A DNA stretch of 64,000 nt from Cellulomonas fulva (lineage in GTDB: Bacteria > Actinomycetota > Actinomycetes > Actinomycetales > Cellulomonadaceae). The stretch's first letter is position 1; the number at the start of each line of letters is the position of its first letter. A program made the position numbers and the translations under genes. This document shows positions 54,553-63,643 of this stretch, piece after piece. A model generated the notes under the pieces. That model saw nothing but the letters and a program-made list of their open reading frames with translations, made no database searches and had not been told where the DNA came from. Location of the stretch: assembly GCF_018531375.1 (NCBI RefSeq), contig NZ_JAHBOH010000001.1, positions 744,001-808,000 of the forward strand. Reading direction: 5' to 3'.

Positions 54553-55842
54553 GTGCTGGCGCCGTACCGTGACGTGCTCTCCCGGCCCGGTGCTCTCGCG
54601 TTCTCCGCCGCCGGGGTGGTCGCGCGACTCCCCATCTCGATGGTCGGCATCGGCATCGTGCTGGCCGTCTCCGGGATCTACGACTCCTACGCGCTCGCCG
54701 GTCAGGTGTCCGCCGTGCTCGTTGTGACGTCCGCGCTCACCGCGCCGCTCATCGCGCGCCTGGTGGACCGGCACGGCCAGGCGCGGGTGATGCTCCCCGC
54801 GCTCGCGATCTGCGCGACCGGGCTGACCGCGCTGGTGATCGCGCTCATGACCCGGGCGCCGGAGCCCGTCCTCTTCCTCACCGCGGTCGTGGGCGGCGTG
54901 AGCGGTCAGTTCGGCTCGCTCGTGCGCGCGCGCTGGTCGGCGGTCCTCAAGGGCGAGCCCGCCGCGCTGCACACCGCGTACTCGCTGGAGTCGGCGCTCG
55001 ACGAGGTCGTGTTCATCGTCGGCCCCGCGGCGGCCACCGTGCTCGCGACGTCGGTCGCACCGAGCGCGGGGATCGTCGTGCCGCTCGTGGCGACGGTGCT
55101 CGGCGGCCTGTGGTTCCTGTCCCAGCGGCGCACCGAGCCCGCGCCGAGCCCGCGTCAGGCGACGGGTGGCGGCTCGCTGCTGCGCGCGCCCGGCATGCTG
55201 GTGCTGATCGTCGTCTTCCTCGCGATGGGCACGATCTTCGGTGCGACCGACGTGTCGACCGTCGCGTTCGCGGAGGAGTCGGGCCAGAAGTCCGCGGCGG
55301 GCTTCATCCTCGCGGTGTTCGCCGCGGGCTCGCTGGTGTCCGGCCTGCTGTACGGCGCGCGGCACTGGGTGCGGCCGCTGTGGGTGCGGTTCGGCATCGG
55401 GATGGTGGCGCTGGCGGTGGGCGTGTCGCTGTTCGTGCTGGTGCACTCGCTGGCGGCGCTGGCGGCCGTCATGTTCGTCACCGGCTTCGCGATCGCGCCC
55501 ACGCTCATCAACGGCAACGGCCTGGTGCAGGAGCTGGTGCCGGCCGCCCGGCTGACCGAGGGCCTCACCTGGGTCGGCACGTCGCTGGGCGTCGGGGTGT
55601 CGATCGGCTCGTCGATCGCCGGCGTACGGATCGACGCCGAGGGCTCGCACGGCGGCTTCCTGGTGGTGGTGCTCGCCGGCGCGGCCGCGCTCGTCGCGAC
55701 GCTCGCGTCCCTGCGCACGCTGCGCGCGCGGCACCTGGTGCACCTCGCGGCCGAGGGCGACGTCCCCGCACCCGCGCAGGACCAGGTCCACCCGGACGAC
55801 GTGTCCGACGAACCCGCCGAGGACGAGCCGCGCACGCCCTAG
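54553..55842 (+). CDS. MFS transporter
   Basis: This 429-residue protein has about twelve membrane helices: ALAFSAAGVVARLPISMVG, then a motif A-like loop ARLVDRHGQARVM after helix 2 and a long C-terminal half with GFAIAPTLINGNGLVQELVP. The C-terminal ~30 residues are acidic and cytoplasmic (DEPAEDEP). The substrate is unknown. The GTG at 54553 has GGAGGATG upstream. It lies 9 bp before the APH-like kinase gene, so the two are co-transcribed and perhaps linked, with uptake or export of a molecule that the kinase acts on. Confidence 0.88.
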   Translation: MLAPYRDVLSRPGALAFSAAGVVARLPISMVGIGIVLAVSGIYDSYALAGQVSAVLVVTSALTAPLIARLVDRHGQARVMLPALAICATGLTALVIALMTRAPEPVLFLTAVVGGVSGQFGSLVRARWSAVLKGEPAALHTAYSLESALDEVVFIVGPAAATVLATSVAPSAGIVVPLVATVLGGLWFLSQRRTEPAPSPRQATGGGSLLRAPGMLVLIVVFLAMGTIFGATDVSTVAFAEESGQKSAAGFILAVFAAGSLVSGLLYGARHWVRPLWVRFGIGMVALAVGVSLFVLVHSLAALAAVMFVTGFAIAPTLINGNGLVQELVPAARLTEGLTWVGTSLGVGVSIGSSIAGVRIDAEGSHGGFLVVVLAGAAALVATLASLRTLRARHLVHLAAEGDVPAPAQDQVHPDDVSDEPAEDEPRTP

Positions 55843-55851
55843 GGTGCTGCC

Positions 55852-56817
55852 GTGCCCGTCACGCTGACCTCCGAGGTTCCGCTCGAGTCGCTGCGCACCC
55901 TCGTCGCCCCCGTGGGCGAGCTCCGCGAGGCGATCCGCCTGGAGGGCGGCTTCTTCGCGACGACGTACCGCGTGACGCTCACGGACGGCACGCGCGTCGT
56001 CGTGAAGACCGCACCCGCCGCGACCGACCGGCTGCTCACGCACGAGCACGACCTGCTGCGCACCGAGGCCCTCGTCTACGGCCTCGGCGGCGCGCGCCCG
56101 GACCTGCTCATGCCGCGCCTGCTGCACACGGACCTGACCCGCGCGGTGGTCCCCGGCGACGTCGTGGTCGCCTCCCACCTCGACGGCGTCCCGTGGGTGG
56201 ACGCGGGCTTCGGTCCGCCCGACGAGGACGCGCGCACACGCCGCGCGCAGTCGGACCTCGGCGCGCTCGTCGGCCGGCTGGGCACCGTGACCGGCGAGGC
56301 GTTCGGCTACCCGCAGTCGCCCGCGCTGCAGGCGGGCACGTGGCGGGCCGCGTTCACGGCGATGGTCGGCACGCTGCTCGCCGACGCCCGCCACTGGGGC
56401 GTGGACGTGCCCGACGAGCGGATCCGCGCGGCGCTCGCCCGGCACGCGGACGCGCTCGACACCGTCACGGCTCCGCGCCTGGTCCACACCGACCTGTGGC
56501 CCGGCAACGTCTTCGTCGAGCCCGCGACCGGCGAGGTGGTCGGCATCATCGACACGGAGCGCGCGCTGTGGGGCGACCCGGTCCTCGACCTCGTGGGCGC
56601 CGACCCGATGTGGGACGGCCTCCCCGACGCGTTCGCCGCGCACCACGACCTGACCGCACCGCACGTCCCGACCCGGCTGGCCCTGGGTCACCTGTGGCTC
56701 TCGCTCGTGATGACCGTCGAGCCCGCCCCGCGCGCCTACCCCCCGAGCGACTGGCTCACCGGGTACGCGGCGGCGAACCGCCGCAACCTCGCCCGCGCCC
56801 TCGACGAGCTCGCGTAG
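55852..56817 (+). CDS. Aminoglycoside-phosphotransferase-family kinase
   Basis: This 321-residue protein has the APH/choline-kinase fold. The Gly-rich loop and lysine are GGFFATTYRVTL and RVVVKTAP; the catalytic loop is RLVHTDLWPGNVFV (near 215, with HxDxxxxN) and the metal site is IIDTERALWGDP. It may phosphorylate an aminoglycoside, a choline or an amino sugar; a resistance role is not shown. It starts 9 bp after the MFS stop with a GTG. Its length is typical. It converges on the GH62 gene with a strong hairpin in the 53-bp gap. Confidence 0.9.
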   Translation: MPVTLTSEVPLESLRTLVAPVGELREAIRLEGGFFATTYRVTLTDGTRVVVKTAPAATDRLLTHEHDLLRTEALVYGLGGARPDLLMPRLLHTDLTRAVVPGDVVVASHLDGVPWVDAGFGPPDEDARTRRAQSDLGALVGRLGTVTGEAFGYPQSPALQAGTWRAAFTAMVGTLLADARHWGVDVPDERIRAALARHADALDTVTAPRLVHTDLWPGNVFVEPATGEVVGIIDTERALWGDPVLDLVGADPMWDGLPDAFAAHHDLTAPHVPTRLALGHLWLSLVMTVEPAPRAYPPSDWLTGYAAANRRNLARALDELA

Positions 56818-56822
56818 CCGCA

Positions 56823-56859
56823 CCGGCCGGCCCCACCCCGCGGGATGGCGGCCGGCCGG
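56823..56859. terminator. Bidirectional hairpin between APH kinase and GH62 genes
   Basis: CCGGCCGGCC (56823-56832) pairs exactly with GGCCGGCCGG (56850-56859), a 10-bp GC stem with a 17-base loop. It is located between convergent stops and can serve both genes. Confidence 0.6.
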
Positions 56860-56870
56860 CGCGTGCGGTG

Positions 56871-58364
56871 TCAGCGCTGCAGCGTCAGCAGGCCCGGGCG
56901 GTACGGCAGGAGGCCGTAGTCACCGCCGGAGCTCGGCGACCGCCCCTGGTACAGCAGCTGCAGGTTGCAGGGGTCGACGGTCATCGTCTGGTCGTTGCTG
57001 GACCGGATCAGCTCGCCGTGGCTGATGTCGTTCGTCCAGGTCGCGCCGCTGTTGGCCTTGCCGGCGAACGGGTTGCTTTCCGTCGCCGCCTGCGGCGTCC
57101 ACGAGCCGGACAGGCTCGTCGCGGTGAAGGAGCGGAAGTACCGCCCGTTGGCGCCGATCGCCTCGACGATCATCAGGTACTGGTTCTGGCCCTTGACCTT
57201 GTAGACCTGCGGCGCCTCGAACAGGTTGTTCGTCGTGTCGCTCATGACGACCGTCGACGAGGAGCCGAAGCTGCCGGGGAAGCTCCCGATCGGCATGCTC
57301 GCCCGGTAGATCTTGCCGTTGTCACCGGCGAAGAACAGGTACATGGTCGTGCCGTCCCCGATGACCGTCTGGTCGATCGGACCCGTGCCGGAGCCGGAGA
57401 TCGACCCCGAGAAGAGCGTGCTCGCGGCCGACCACCCGTTGGCGTTCGTCGGGTTGCTCGAGGTCCGGTACATGAATGCCGACGGGCCCCACTGGTAGGT
57501 GAGCACCCAGATGTTCTTCGGTGCGAAGTAGAACAGCGACGGCGCGACGGTCCCGGAGCTCATGCCGGTCTGCGTGGCGGAGGCCATGTCGGACCAGCTC
57601 GAGAACAGGCCGAAGCTCATCGACCCCCAGCTCGACCCGTAGTCGTGCGTCGTCGCGTAGACCAGGTGCTGGCCGTTGTACTCGGCCGTCGTGAAGTCCT
57701 TCAGCGAGGCCCACCCCGCCTTGGGTGTCGCGAGCGGTCCCGACGAGGTCCACCGGTACGACGAGGGCAGCGTGCACGATCCCGTGGGCGGTGGTGTGGT
57801 GGTGCCGCCGCCGAGCGGGACGAGCTGCCACTGCTGGTTGGCGCCGCCCCAGCTGTCGTACTGCACGATCGCGCCACCATCGGCGGTGGACGCCCCCTGG
57901 ACCTCGAGCGCCTTGCCCGAGTTCCGGTTCACCAAGGTCGCGTACCCGTTGGCGACCGTCACCTTCCACTGCTGGTTCGCCCCGTTGAGGTCCGGCCACT
58001 GCACGACCTGGGCCCCGTTGGCCGTCGAGAAGTTGTAGACGTCCAGCACCTTGCCCGACAGCACCGACTTCACCCGGTAGTACCCGTTGCCCGAGTCGAC
58101 GAACCGCCACTGCTGGTTCGACCCGTTGCCGCGCGCCCACTGCGTGATGCGCGCACCGTCCGCCGTCGAGAAGTTGTAGACGTCCAACGCCTTGCCCGAG
58201 TTCCGGTTCACCAGCACGTACGTCGCACCGGTGTCCACGTCGGCCGCCGACGCCGACGACCCCATCGCCACCACGCCGACCGACGCCACCATCACCGCGC
58301 CAGCGGCCAGCGCGGCCCACCTGCTGCGCAGGCGTGGTGCCGTGCGCGTTCCGAACCCTGTCAT
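56871..58364 (-). CDS. Secreted GH62 alpha-L-arabinofuranosidase with CBM13
   Basis: This 497-residue protein removes arabinose side chains from arabinoxylan outside the cell. A signal peptide ends near 41 (SASAADVD). A beta-trefoil ricin-like CBM13 follows (~43-185) with three QQW motifs (NQQWRF, NQQWKV, NQQWQL). A short linker ([11 protein letters not shown]) leads to the GH62 domain (~195-497), which starts [18 protein letters not shown]. By family analogy the base is the Asp in SLKDFT and the acid the Glu in [16 protein letters not shown] lies ahead of the ATG at 58364. The long 5' gap holds a probable operator. Confidence 0.95.
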   Translation of the reverse strand: MTGFGTRTAPRLRSRWAALAAGAVMVASVGVVAMGSSASAADVDTGATYVLVNRNSGKALDVYNFSTADGARITQWARGNGSNQQWRFVDSGNGYYRVKSVLSGKVLDVYNFSTANGAQVVQWPDLNGANQQWKVTVANGYATLVNRNSGKALEVQGASTADGGAIVQYDSWGGANQQWQLVPLGGGTTTPPPTGSCTLPSSYRWTSSGPLATPKAGWASLKDFTTAEYNGQHLVYATTHDYGSSWGSMSFGLFSSWSDMASATQTGMSSGTVAPSLFYFAPKNIWVLTYQWGPSAFMYRTSSNPTNANGWSAASTLFSGSISGSGTGPIDQTVIGDGTTMYLFFAGDNGKIYRASMPIGSFPGSFGSSSTVVMSDTTNNLFEAPQVYKVKGQNQYLMIVEAIGANGRYFRSFTATSLSGSWTPQAATESNPFAGKANSGATWTNDISHGELIRSSNDQTMTVDPCNLQLLYQGRSPSSGGDYGLLPYRPGLLTLQR

Positions 58365-58527
58365 GCCGTGCCTCCTCCGTGAGGGCCGCCGGGTGCGTCG
58401 GACAGGGCCTCGCGAGAGCGCGGCGTCGTCGCGGCGCTTCGAGGGCTCCGCCGGACCGGCCGACGGTCGCTGCGTGTGAGCGTTCACATCCGTATGAGCT
58501 GAGCCGCGCTGATATCGGCGGCTTGAT

Positions 58528-58545
58528 AACGATGTTGACAACGTT
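58528..58545. promoter_or_regulatory. 18-bp near-perfect palindrome upstream of GH62
   Basis: AACGATGTTGACAACGTT is a near-perfect inverted repeat (two pairs of positions unmatched) with a GTTG/CAAC-type centre, 164 bp before the GH62 start and AT-richer than its surroundings. Its shape is that of a LacI-family operator. The remainder of the 282-bp gap (58365-58646) has a TGATAT and a GTTCACATCCG patch; no gene is seen. Confidence 0.5.
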
Positions 58546-58646
58546 CTCCATCAGCCACAACGGATCGGGCGCGCGCTAAACAGTTAGGCGCCCTGCCGGG
58601 GACCGACCCGTCCGCGACCGGCTCGCGACCCGCACCCCGTCTCGCC

Positions 58647-59255
58647 TCACCGCCAGCCGCCGGAGGAGTCCGGGGCCATCTCCGGGCACTGCTGCGCTCC
58701 GTCCGGCAGCAGTTCGAAGTGCCAGACCTCGTTGGCGTACGCCCGGCAGAGCCCGAGCTCGTACCCGTGCTCACCCAGCCACAGCGCGCCCTCGGTCCCG
58801 CCCACGTCCACCGCGAGCCCCTGCACGTGCGCGGAGGTCTCCGGCGGGAGCACCCACCGGTGCGCCTCCGCCTCGTCGCCGTACCGCTCGATCGTCTGGT
58901 CCACGAGCTCGGCCTGCTCGGCCGCCGAGCGCCAGCCCGACGTCAGCGTCAGCGACACCCCGTCGCGGGCGGCCGCCTTCTGCGCGCGCCGGAACCGCTG
59001 CGCGAGCTCCGGGTCCAGCCCGTCCGCCGCCGGCCCCGCCGCGGGGGCGAACGTCGCGGGCACCGGGTCCCCCTGCGACCCGGTGTCCGCGTCCGCCTCC
59101 TGCCCTCCCCCCACCTGCTGGTGCGCCACGAGGGCCGCCGCCAGGAGCACGACCCCGGCCGCACCGCGTCGTCGCCTGCGCCGCCGGGTGCGCTGCTGGC
59201 GCAGCGCCGCGGCCAGCACGCCTTCCGGCGCCCGGTCGGTGTCCGTCGTCCTCAT
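58647..59255 (-). CDS. M15 family D-Ala-D-Ala carboxypeptidase (VanY-like)
   Basis: This 202-residue protein has an Arg-rich cytoplasmic start, one membrane anchor or uncleaved signal (GAAGVVLLAAALVAH, ~31-48) and an extracytoplasmic M15 domain. Zinc and catalytic motifs are SGWRSAAEQAEL, SAHVQGLAVDVGG (His and Asp ligands) and EVWHFEL (final His). It should trim terminal D-Ala from peptidoglycan peptides. The ATG at 59255 is taken because the anchor lies at a normal distance after it. It is divergent from the sensor kinase gene (209 bp between starts). Confidence 0.9.
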   Translation of the reverse strand: MRTTDTDRAPEGVLAAALRQQRTRRRRRRRGAAGVVLLAAALVAHQQVGGGQEADADTGSQGDPVPATFAPAAGPAADGLDPELAQRFRRAQKAAARDGVSLTLTSGWRSAAEQAELVDQTIERYGDEAEAHRWVLPPETSAHVQGLAVDVGGTEGALWLGEHGYELGLCRAYANEVWHFELLPDGAQQCPEMAPDSSGGWR

Positions 59256-59464
59256 GGGTCCCACGCTGCCGGGACGACGAGCGCGCGTCGTCGGACGACG
59301 GGCGGGACCTGCCCACCCCGGACGCTCGCCCCCCGGCGGCCGGGTCCTCTCCCGGCGGCGGACGGACGCGAGGCGGCGTCCACCCCAGGGTGGAGACCGG
59401 ACCACCCGGCGGGTCCGCCCCGGGACCGTCGGCCCGGCGCGGGTGCGCGCGTAGGGTCGCGACC

Positions 59465-60787
59465 GTGGCAGCCCTGCTCCCCGCGCGAGCCGCGCGGCCG
59501 GTGACGCCGCCGCGGCGTGCCGCGCGACGGGGCCGCCGGCCGGCGCGGGCGTGGCGTCCGCACCCCGTGCGGTTCCTGCGCGCCGAGGCCGGTGGCCCGT
59601 TCCGGCGGGACTACGCGCTGGCGGGAGCGGTCGGGCTCGCGACGGCGGTCACGCTCGCCGTGGTCGAGCGGTGGGACTACTGGATGCCCGTGCACATCGG
59701 CACCTACTGGGCCGCATGCTGGTGCACGGTGCTCGCGCTGGCGCTCCGCCGACGCTGTCCGCGGCGGGCCCTCTGGCTGCTCGCGGTGGGGTACCCGATC
59801 GTCTACGCGACGACCACGGGCGGCGGCGCGCTGCAGTCCACGCTCCACCTGGTGCCGCTGCTGGTCGTGGTGTTCGCCGCGACGCGCGCGGGTGCGTACC
59901 GGCTGCCGGTGACGCTCGCCGTCGGCCTCGCGTCCGGGTTCGTGCTCCTGGCGGGGATCGAGGGGGCGTTCCGCGAGCTGAGCACGCTGCACTGGTCGCC
60001 GCGGTTCGACCTGTCGCTCGGGCTCGTGGTCGCGGCTTCCGTGGTGGCCACCGCCGCCGTGGGCCACGTGCTGCACCGGCTCGACGTCACCACCGCCCAG
60101 CTCGCCGAGCGCAACGCCGAGCTGCTCGCGCTCCAGGAGGTCCGCGCCACCGAGGCCGTGCGCGACGAGCGCACCCGCATCGCGCGCGAGCTGCACGACG
60201 TGGTGGCGCACCACGTCTCCGCGATCGTGGTCCGGGCGCAGGCCGCGGACCGGGTCGCGGACGCCCAGCACGACGCACCGCGCGAGGCGGTCCGGTGGAT
60301 CGCCCCGGCCGGCCGCGAGGCGCTCGACGCCATGCGCTCGGTGGTGCGCGTCCTCCGGGCCGCGGACGACGACTCCGCCCCCATGGCCCCGACGCCGGAC
60401 CTCGACGCGCTGCCGCAGGTGGTCGAGCGCGTGCGCGCGGCGGGCCTGCACGTGACGGCCGACCTGCCCGAGCGGCCCCCGGCGTGCTCGCCCGCGACCG
60501 CGCTCGCGGTGGTCCGCGTCGCGCAGGAGGCGCTCACCAACGTGCTGGTGCACTCCGCGGCCCCCACCGCGACCGTCCGCCTCACCAGCCGCGACGGCAC
60601 GCTGGTCCTCGACGTGCACGATCCCGGCCCGCCCCGCCCGGCCGGGCCGAGCACCGGCGGCAACGGCATCCCGCACATGCGCGAGCGCGCGGCGGCCAGC
60701 GGGGGAACGCTCGTCGTCGGACCTGCCGGGCCGGCCGAGGACGGCGGGTGGCGCGTCCGGCTCGTCGTCCCGGAGGTCCTCGCGTGA
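59465..60787 (+). CDS. Sensor histidine kinase (HisKA_3 type)
   Basis: This 440-residue kinase has an Arg-rich N-terminus, about five membrane helices between ~50 and 205, then a coiled stretch and the HisKA_3 phospho-acceptor site RIARELHDVVAHHVSAIVV (His near 245). A HATPase_c domain follows (VVRVAQEALTNVLVHS, then GGNGIPHMRERA). It lacks a large extracellular sensor and may sense the membrane. Start GTG 59465. Its stop overlaps the response regulator start (GTGA), so the pair is co-translated. The signal is unknown. Confidence 0.92.
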   Translation: MAALLPARAARPVTPPRRAARRGRRPARAWRPHPVRFLRAEAGGPFRRDYALAGAVGLATAVTLAVVERWDYWMPVHIGTYWAACWCTVLALALRRRCPRRALWLLAVGYPIVYATTTGGGALQSTLHLVPLLVVVFAATRAGAYRLPVTLAVGLASGFVLLAGIEGAFRELSTLHWSPRFDLSLGLVVAASVVATAAVGHVLHRLDVTTAQLAERNAELLALQEVRATEAVRDERTRIARELHDVVAHHVSAIVVRAQAADRVADAQHDAPREAVRWIAPAGREALDAMRSVVRVLRAADDDSAPMAPTPDLDALPQVVERVRAAGLHVTADLPERPPACSPATALAVVRVAQEALTNVLVHSAAPTATVRLTSRDGTLVLDVHDPGPPRPAGPSTGGNGIPHMRERAAASGGTLVVGPAGPAEDGGWRVRLVVPEVLA

Positions 60788-61470
60788 CCCCGGCACCCCT
60801 CCGGCTCGTGGTCGTCGACGACCAGCCGACCATCCGCATGGGCCTGCGGATGATCCTCGACCACGAGGACGACCTGACCGTGGTCGGCGAGGCCGGCGAC
60901 GGTGCCGCGGCGGTCGACGTCGTCCGCGAGCGCCGCCCGGACGTCGTGCTGCTCGACGTGCGCATGCCCGGAACGGACGGTGTCGAGGCGACCCGGCGCA
61001 TCCGCAGCGACCCGGACCTGGCCGACGTGCGCGTCGTCGTGCTCACCACGTTCGACGACGAGGAGTACGTCACCGGAGCACTGCGCGCGGGCGCGCACGC
61101 CTTCCTGCTCAAGGACGCCGACCCCGCGACGCTCGTCGAGACCGTCCACCGCGTGCGACGCGGCGAGAGCGTGCTCGACCCCAAGGTCACCGGCCTCGTG
61201 GTGGGCCAGTGGCGTACGTGGGGCGTGGGGCAGCAGGGCCCCGCGGCGCCGCTGGCCGCCGCGGTCGAGACCCTCACGCAGCGCGAGCGCGAGGTGCTGC
61301 TCGCGGTGGCGCGCGGTGGTTCCAACACCGACGTCGCGACCGAGCTGGGCGTCGGCGAGGCGACCGTCAAGGCGCACGTGCACGCGCTGCTGCGCAAGCT
61401 CGACTGCACCACGCGCACGCAGCTCGTCGTCGCGGCCTACGAGTCCGGCCTGGTCCGCGCCGGCGGCTGA
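60784..61470 (+). CDS. LuxR-family response regulator
   Basis: This 228-residue protein has a receiver domain (~8-125: LVVVDDQPTIRMGLRMIL, phospho-Asp in VVLLDVRMPGTDG, Thr in VVLTTFDDEEY, Lys in FLLKDADP) and a NarL/LuxR helix-turn-helix (LTQREREVLLAVARGG, then GVGEATVKAHVHALLRKL). It partners the kinase immediately upstream, with a four-base overlap. Targets are not evident; the flanking M15 carboxypeptidase is one possibility. Confidence 0.95.
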   Translation: MTPAPLRLVVVDDQPTIRMGLRMILDHEDDLTVVGEAGDGAAAVDVVRERRPDVVLLDVRMPGTDGVEATRRIRSDPDLADVRVVVLTTFDDEEYVTGALRAGAHAFLLKDADPATLVETVHRVRRGESVLDPKVTGLVVGQWRTWGVGQQGPAAPLAAAVETLTQREREVLLAVARGGSNTDVATELGVGEATVKAHVHALLRKLDCTTRTQLVVAAYESGLVRAGG

Positions 61471-61502
61471 CGACGCGGCCCGCCCGCTGGGATGAGTTCT
61501 CG

Positions 61503-62163
61503 TCAGTAGGTGAAGTCCGCACTGACCTCGCGGGACCACGGCGTGTCTGGCCTCAAGAACCAGATTCGCGCGCGTCGAGACGTTCCAGCTGGAAGGACCG
61601 TGACCTCCGCCAGCAGCAGACCGTCCGGAACGTTGGCCTGCGCCCACGCCGTCACCTGAAGAGCGTCCGGTACTCCACGGAACAGGTAGGTCGTCTCTTC
61701 AGTCACGGTGTCGAGCGCGCCGCTCCCCCTGAGGTACGTCACGAAGACGTCAGGGCTCACGTCCGCCTCCGGCCCCTCGGGGACACGCGACAGCTCAGGA
61801 TGGCCGAGGGGTGCCATGCTCATGTCCCCAGACACGCGTCGCGCTTACTGGAGAAGACGACGCCATTTGGCGCAATGCCCGCGGGAGCCGTGCTGGTCAC
61901 GACGTTCCGACCCTTCCAGAGTCCGCAGCCGACGCCTCCCGACCCTCAGGCCGGGACGTACCACGTGTATCTGGCCCCGTCCGTAGGGTCGTCTGGGACG
62001 GAATCTCCGCGCTCTCGAGATCGAGTTCGCTCGCTACCGCCGAGGTAGAGGTGCCGCAGGGTGCGGGGAACTCTGTGTTTACTTCTGACCCGACGGCTGC
62101 GGCCGCCCACATCGTCGACATGAGCACAATCGCAACCACTCCTGAAGAACGTCTACGCCACAT
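61503..62163 (-). pseudogene. Frame-broken secreted protein gene of lower GC
   Basis: From the ATG at 62163 the frame reads MWRRRSSGVVAIVLMSTMW and a signal-peptide end (AAAAVGSEV), then about 65 more codons before a stop at 61897. Protein-like sequence continues in a second frame (GARYTWYVPA, a stop, then GSGGVGCGLWKGRNVV and IAPNGVVFSSKRDACLG) and then in a third (APLGHPELSRVP to the stop at 61503). Three frames, one nonsense codon and two shifts suggest a decayed gene. GC is clearly lower than that of its neighbours, so it is probably acquired. The alternative is two short hypothetical genes (61503-61835 and 61897-62163). No family is recognised. Confidence 0.5.
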
Positions 62164-62310
62164 GGCGCCCCCCTTCGACTCAAGATCTGTGCGCGATTTA
62201 GCACCGACGGGTCGAACGGACAAGGCTACCGGCGGACCGAAGTGCCCTGACGCAAGGTCCGATGCGGGAGGCGATCTGTGCGGATCTGGGCACGCGTTGC
62301 ATCGAGCTCA

Positions 62311-63591
62311 TCATGGCGTGGGGTGGTGGGCGTCGTAGCGCCAGAAGGTGCGTTGCGTGCGGACCAGGAGCCAGAGCAGCGTGACGCACAGCAGGCCGCC
62401 GATCACCACGGCCCACGCCTCGCCGACCGCCCCGGAGACCGACCCGATGAACATGTCGCCCAGGCGCGGGCCGCCGGCGACCACGACGATGAAGACGCCC
62501 TGCAGCCGGCCGCGCATGTCGTCGGGCGTCGCGGTCTGCAGGATGGTCTGCCGGAAGATCGCGCTGACCTCGTCGGACGCGCCGGCCGCGACGAGCGTGC
62601 AGCACGCGATCGCGAGCGCGCCCCACAGCACGTGGTCGGGGCGGTCCCGTCCGACGAGCACGAGCACCAGCCCGAAGCCGACGACGGACAGCCCCCACCC
62701 GGTGATCGCCCACGTGATGACGCGGCCCTGCCAGCGCACGCGCGCGAGGCCGCCGGACAGCAGACCGGACGTGACGGCACCGACCGCGAGCGCGGCGGTG
62801 AGGATGCCCGTGGTGGTCTCGCCGCCGCCCAGGTACCAGATGCCGACGGCCGGGAACACGACGCGCGGCATCGCCAGGATCATCGCGCACAGGTCGACCG
62901 CGAAGGTCATCCGCAGGTTCGGCTGCGTGCCCAGGTAGCGCAGGCCGTCGACGACGGACCCGAGGCCGACGCGCGCTCGTCGGGAGTCCGACGGCTCGGG
63001 GACCACGGGCGGGAGCCGGAAGACCGCGGCGAGGGCGAACGTGAACAGCGCCGCGTCGACGGTGTACGCGAGGCCGTAGTCGAGCGACGCGAGCCCGGCG
63101 CCCGCGAGCGGGCCGACCATGAGCGCGGTCTGGAAGCCGATCGCCTGCAGCGCGTTGGCGGCCGGCATGTACCTCGGCCCGAGCAGGCGCGGGATGATCG
63201 CGGAGCGCGCCGGGGAGTTGACCGCGTTGGCGCCGGACTGGATCGCGGTCAACGCGTACAGCGTCCCGACGTGCTCGTTGCCCGCCCAGCCCTGCACCGC
63301 GAGCACCAGGATCGCGACCCAGCTCACCGCGCTCGCGACCAGCGCGACCTTCCGCCGGTCGTAGTGGTCGACGATCGCGCCGCCGTACAGCCCGAAGACC
63401 ACGAGCGGCACGAACGCGAACATCCCGAGCACGCCGACGCTGAGCGTCGAGCCGGTGATGGCGTAGACCTGCAGCCCCACCGCGACGACCGTGAGCTGCG
63501 TGCCCAGCTGGGAGACCGACAGCCCCCACCAGAGCCGTCGGAAGTCGGGGCTGATGCGCAGGGGCGTCGTGTCGACGACGAGGGACCGCAC
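62311..63591 (-). CDS. MFS transporter, EntS-like
   Basis: This 426-residue protein has about twelve membrane helices. It begins ISPDFRRLWWGLSVSQLGTQL and has the motif A-like loop GGAIVDHYDRRKVALV and the central RSAIIPRLLGPRYMPAANAL, all seen in enterobactin-exporter-like MFS proteins. The end reads TPDDMRGRLQGVFIVV and RTFWRYD. It probably exports a siderophore-like or other hydrophobic metabolite; substrate is unproven. GTG start at 63591. It is divergent from gluconokinase (52 bp between starts). The 147 bp after its stop hold lower-GC sequence with no gene. Confidence 0.88.
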   Translation of the reverse strand: MRSLVVDTTPLRISPDFRRLWWGLSVSQLGTQLTVVAVGLQVYAITGSTLSVGVLGMFAFVPLVVFGLYGGAIVDHYDRRKVALVASAVSWVAILVLAVQGWAGNEHVGTLYALTAIQSGANAVNSPARSAIIPRLLGPRYMPAANALQAIGFQTALMVGPLAGAGLASLDYGLAYTVDAALFTFALAAVFRLPPVVPEPSDSRRARVGLGSVVDGLRYLGTQPNLRMTFAVDLCAMILAMPRVVFPAVGIWYLGGGETTTGILTAALAVGAVTSGLLSGGLARVRWQGRVITWAITGWGLSVVGFGLVLVLVGRDRPDHVLWGALAIACCTLVAAGASDEVSAIFRQTILQTATPDDMRGRLQGVFIVVVAGGPRLGDMFIGSVSGAVGEAWAVVIGGLLCVTLLWLLVRTQRTFWRYDAHHPTP

Positions 63592-63643
63592 CGGCGCAGT
63601 CTAGGTTCGGCTGTTCGGAGGACCGTTCTCGAGAGGAGCAGAT

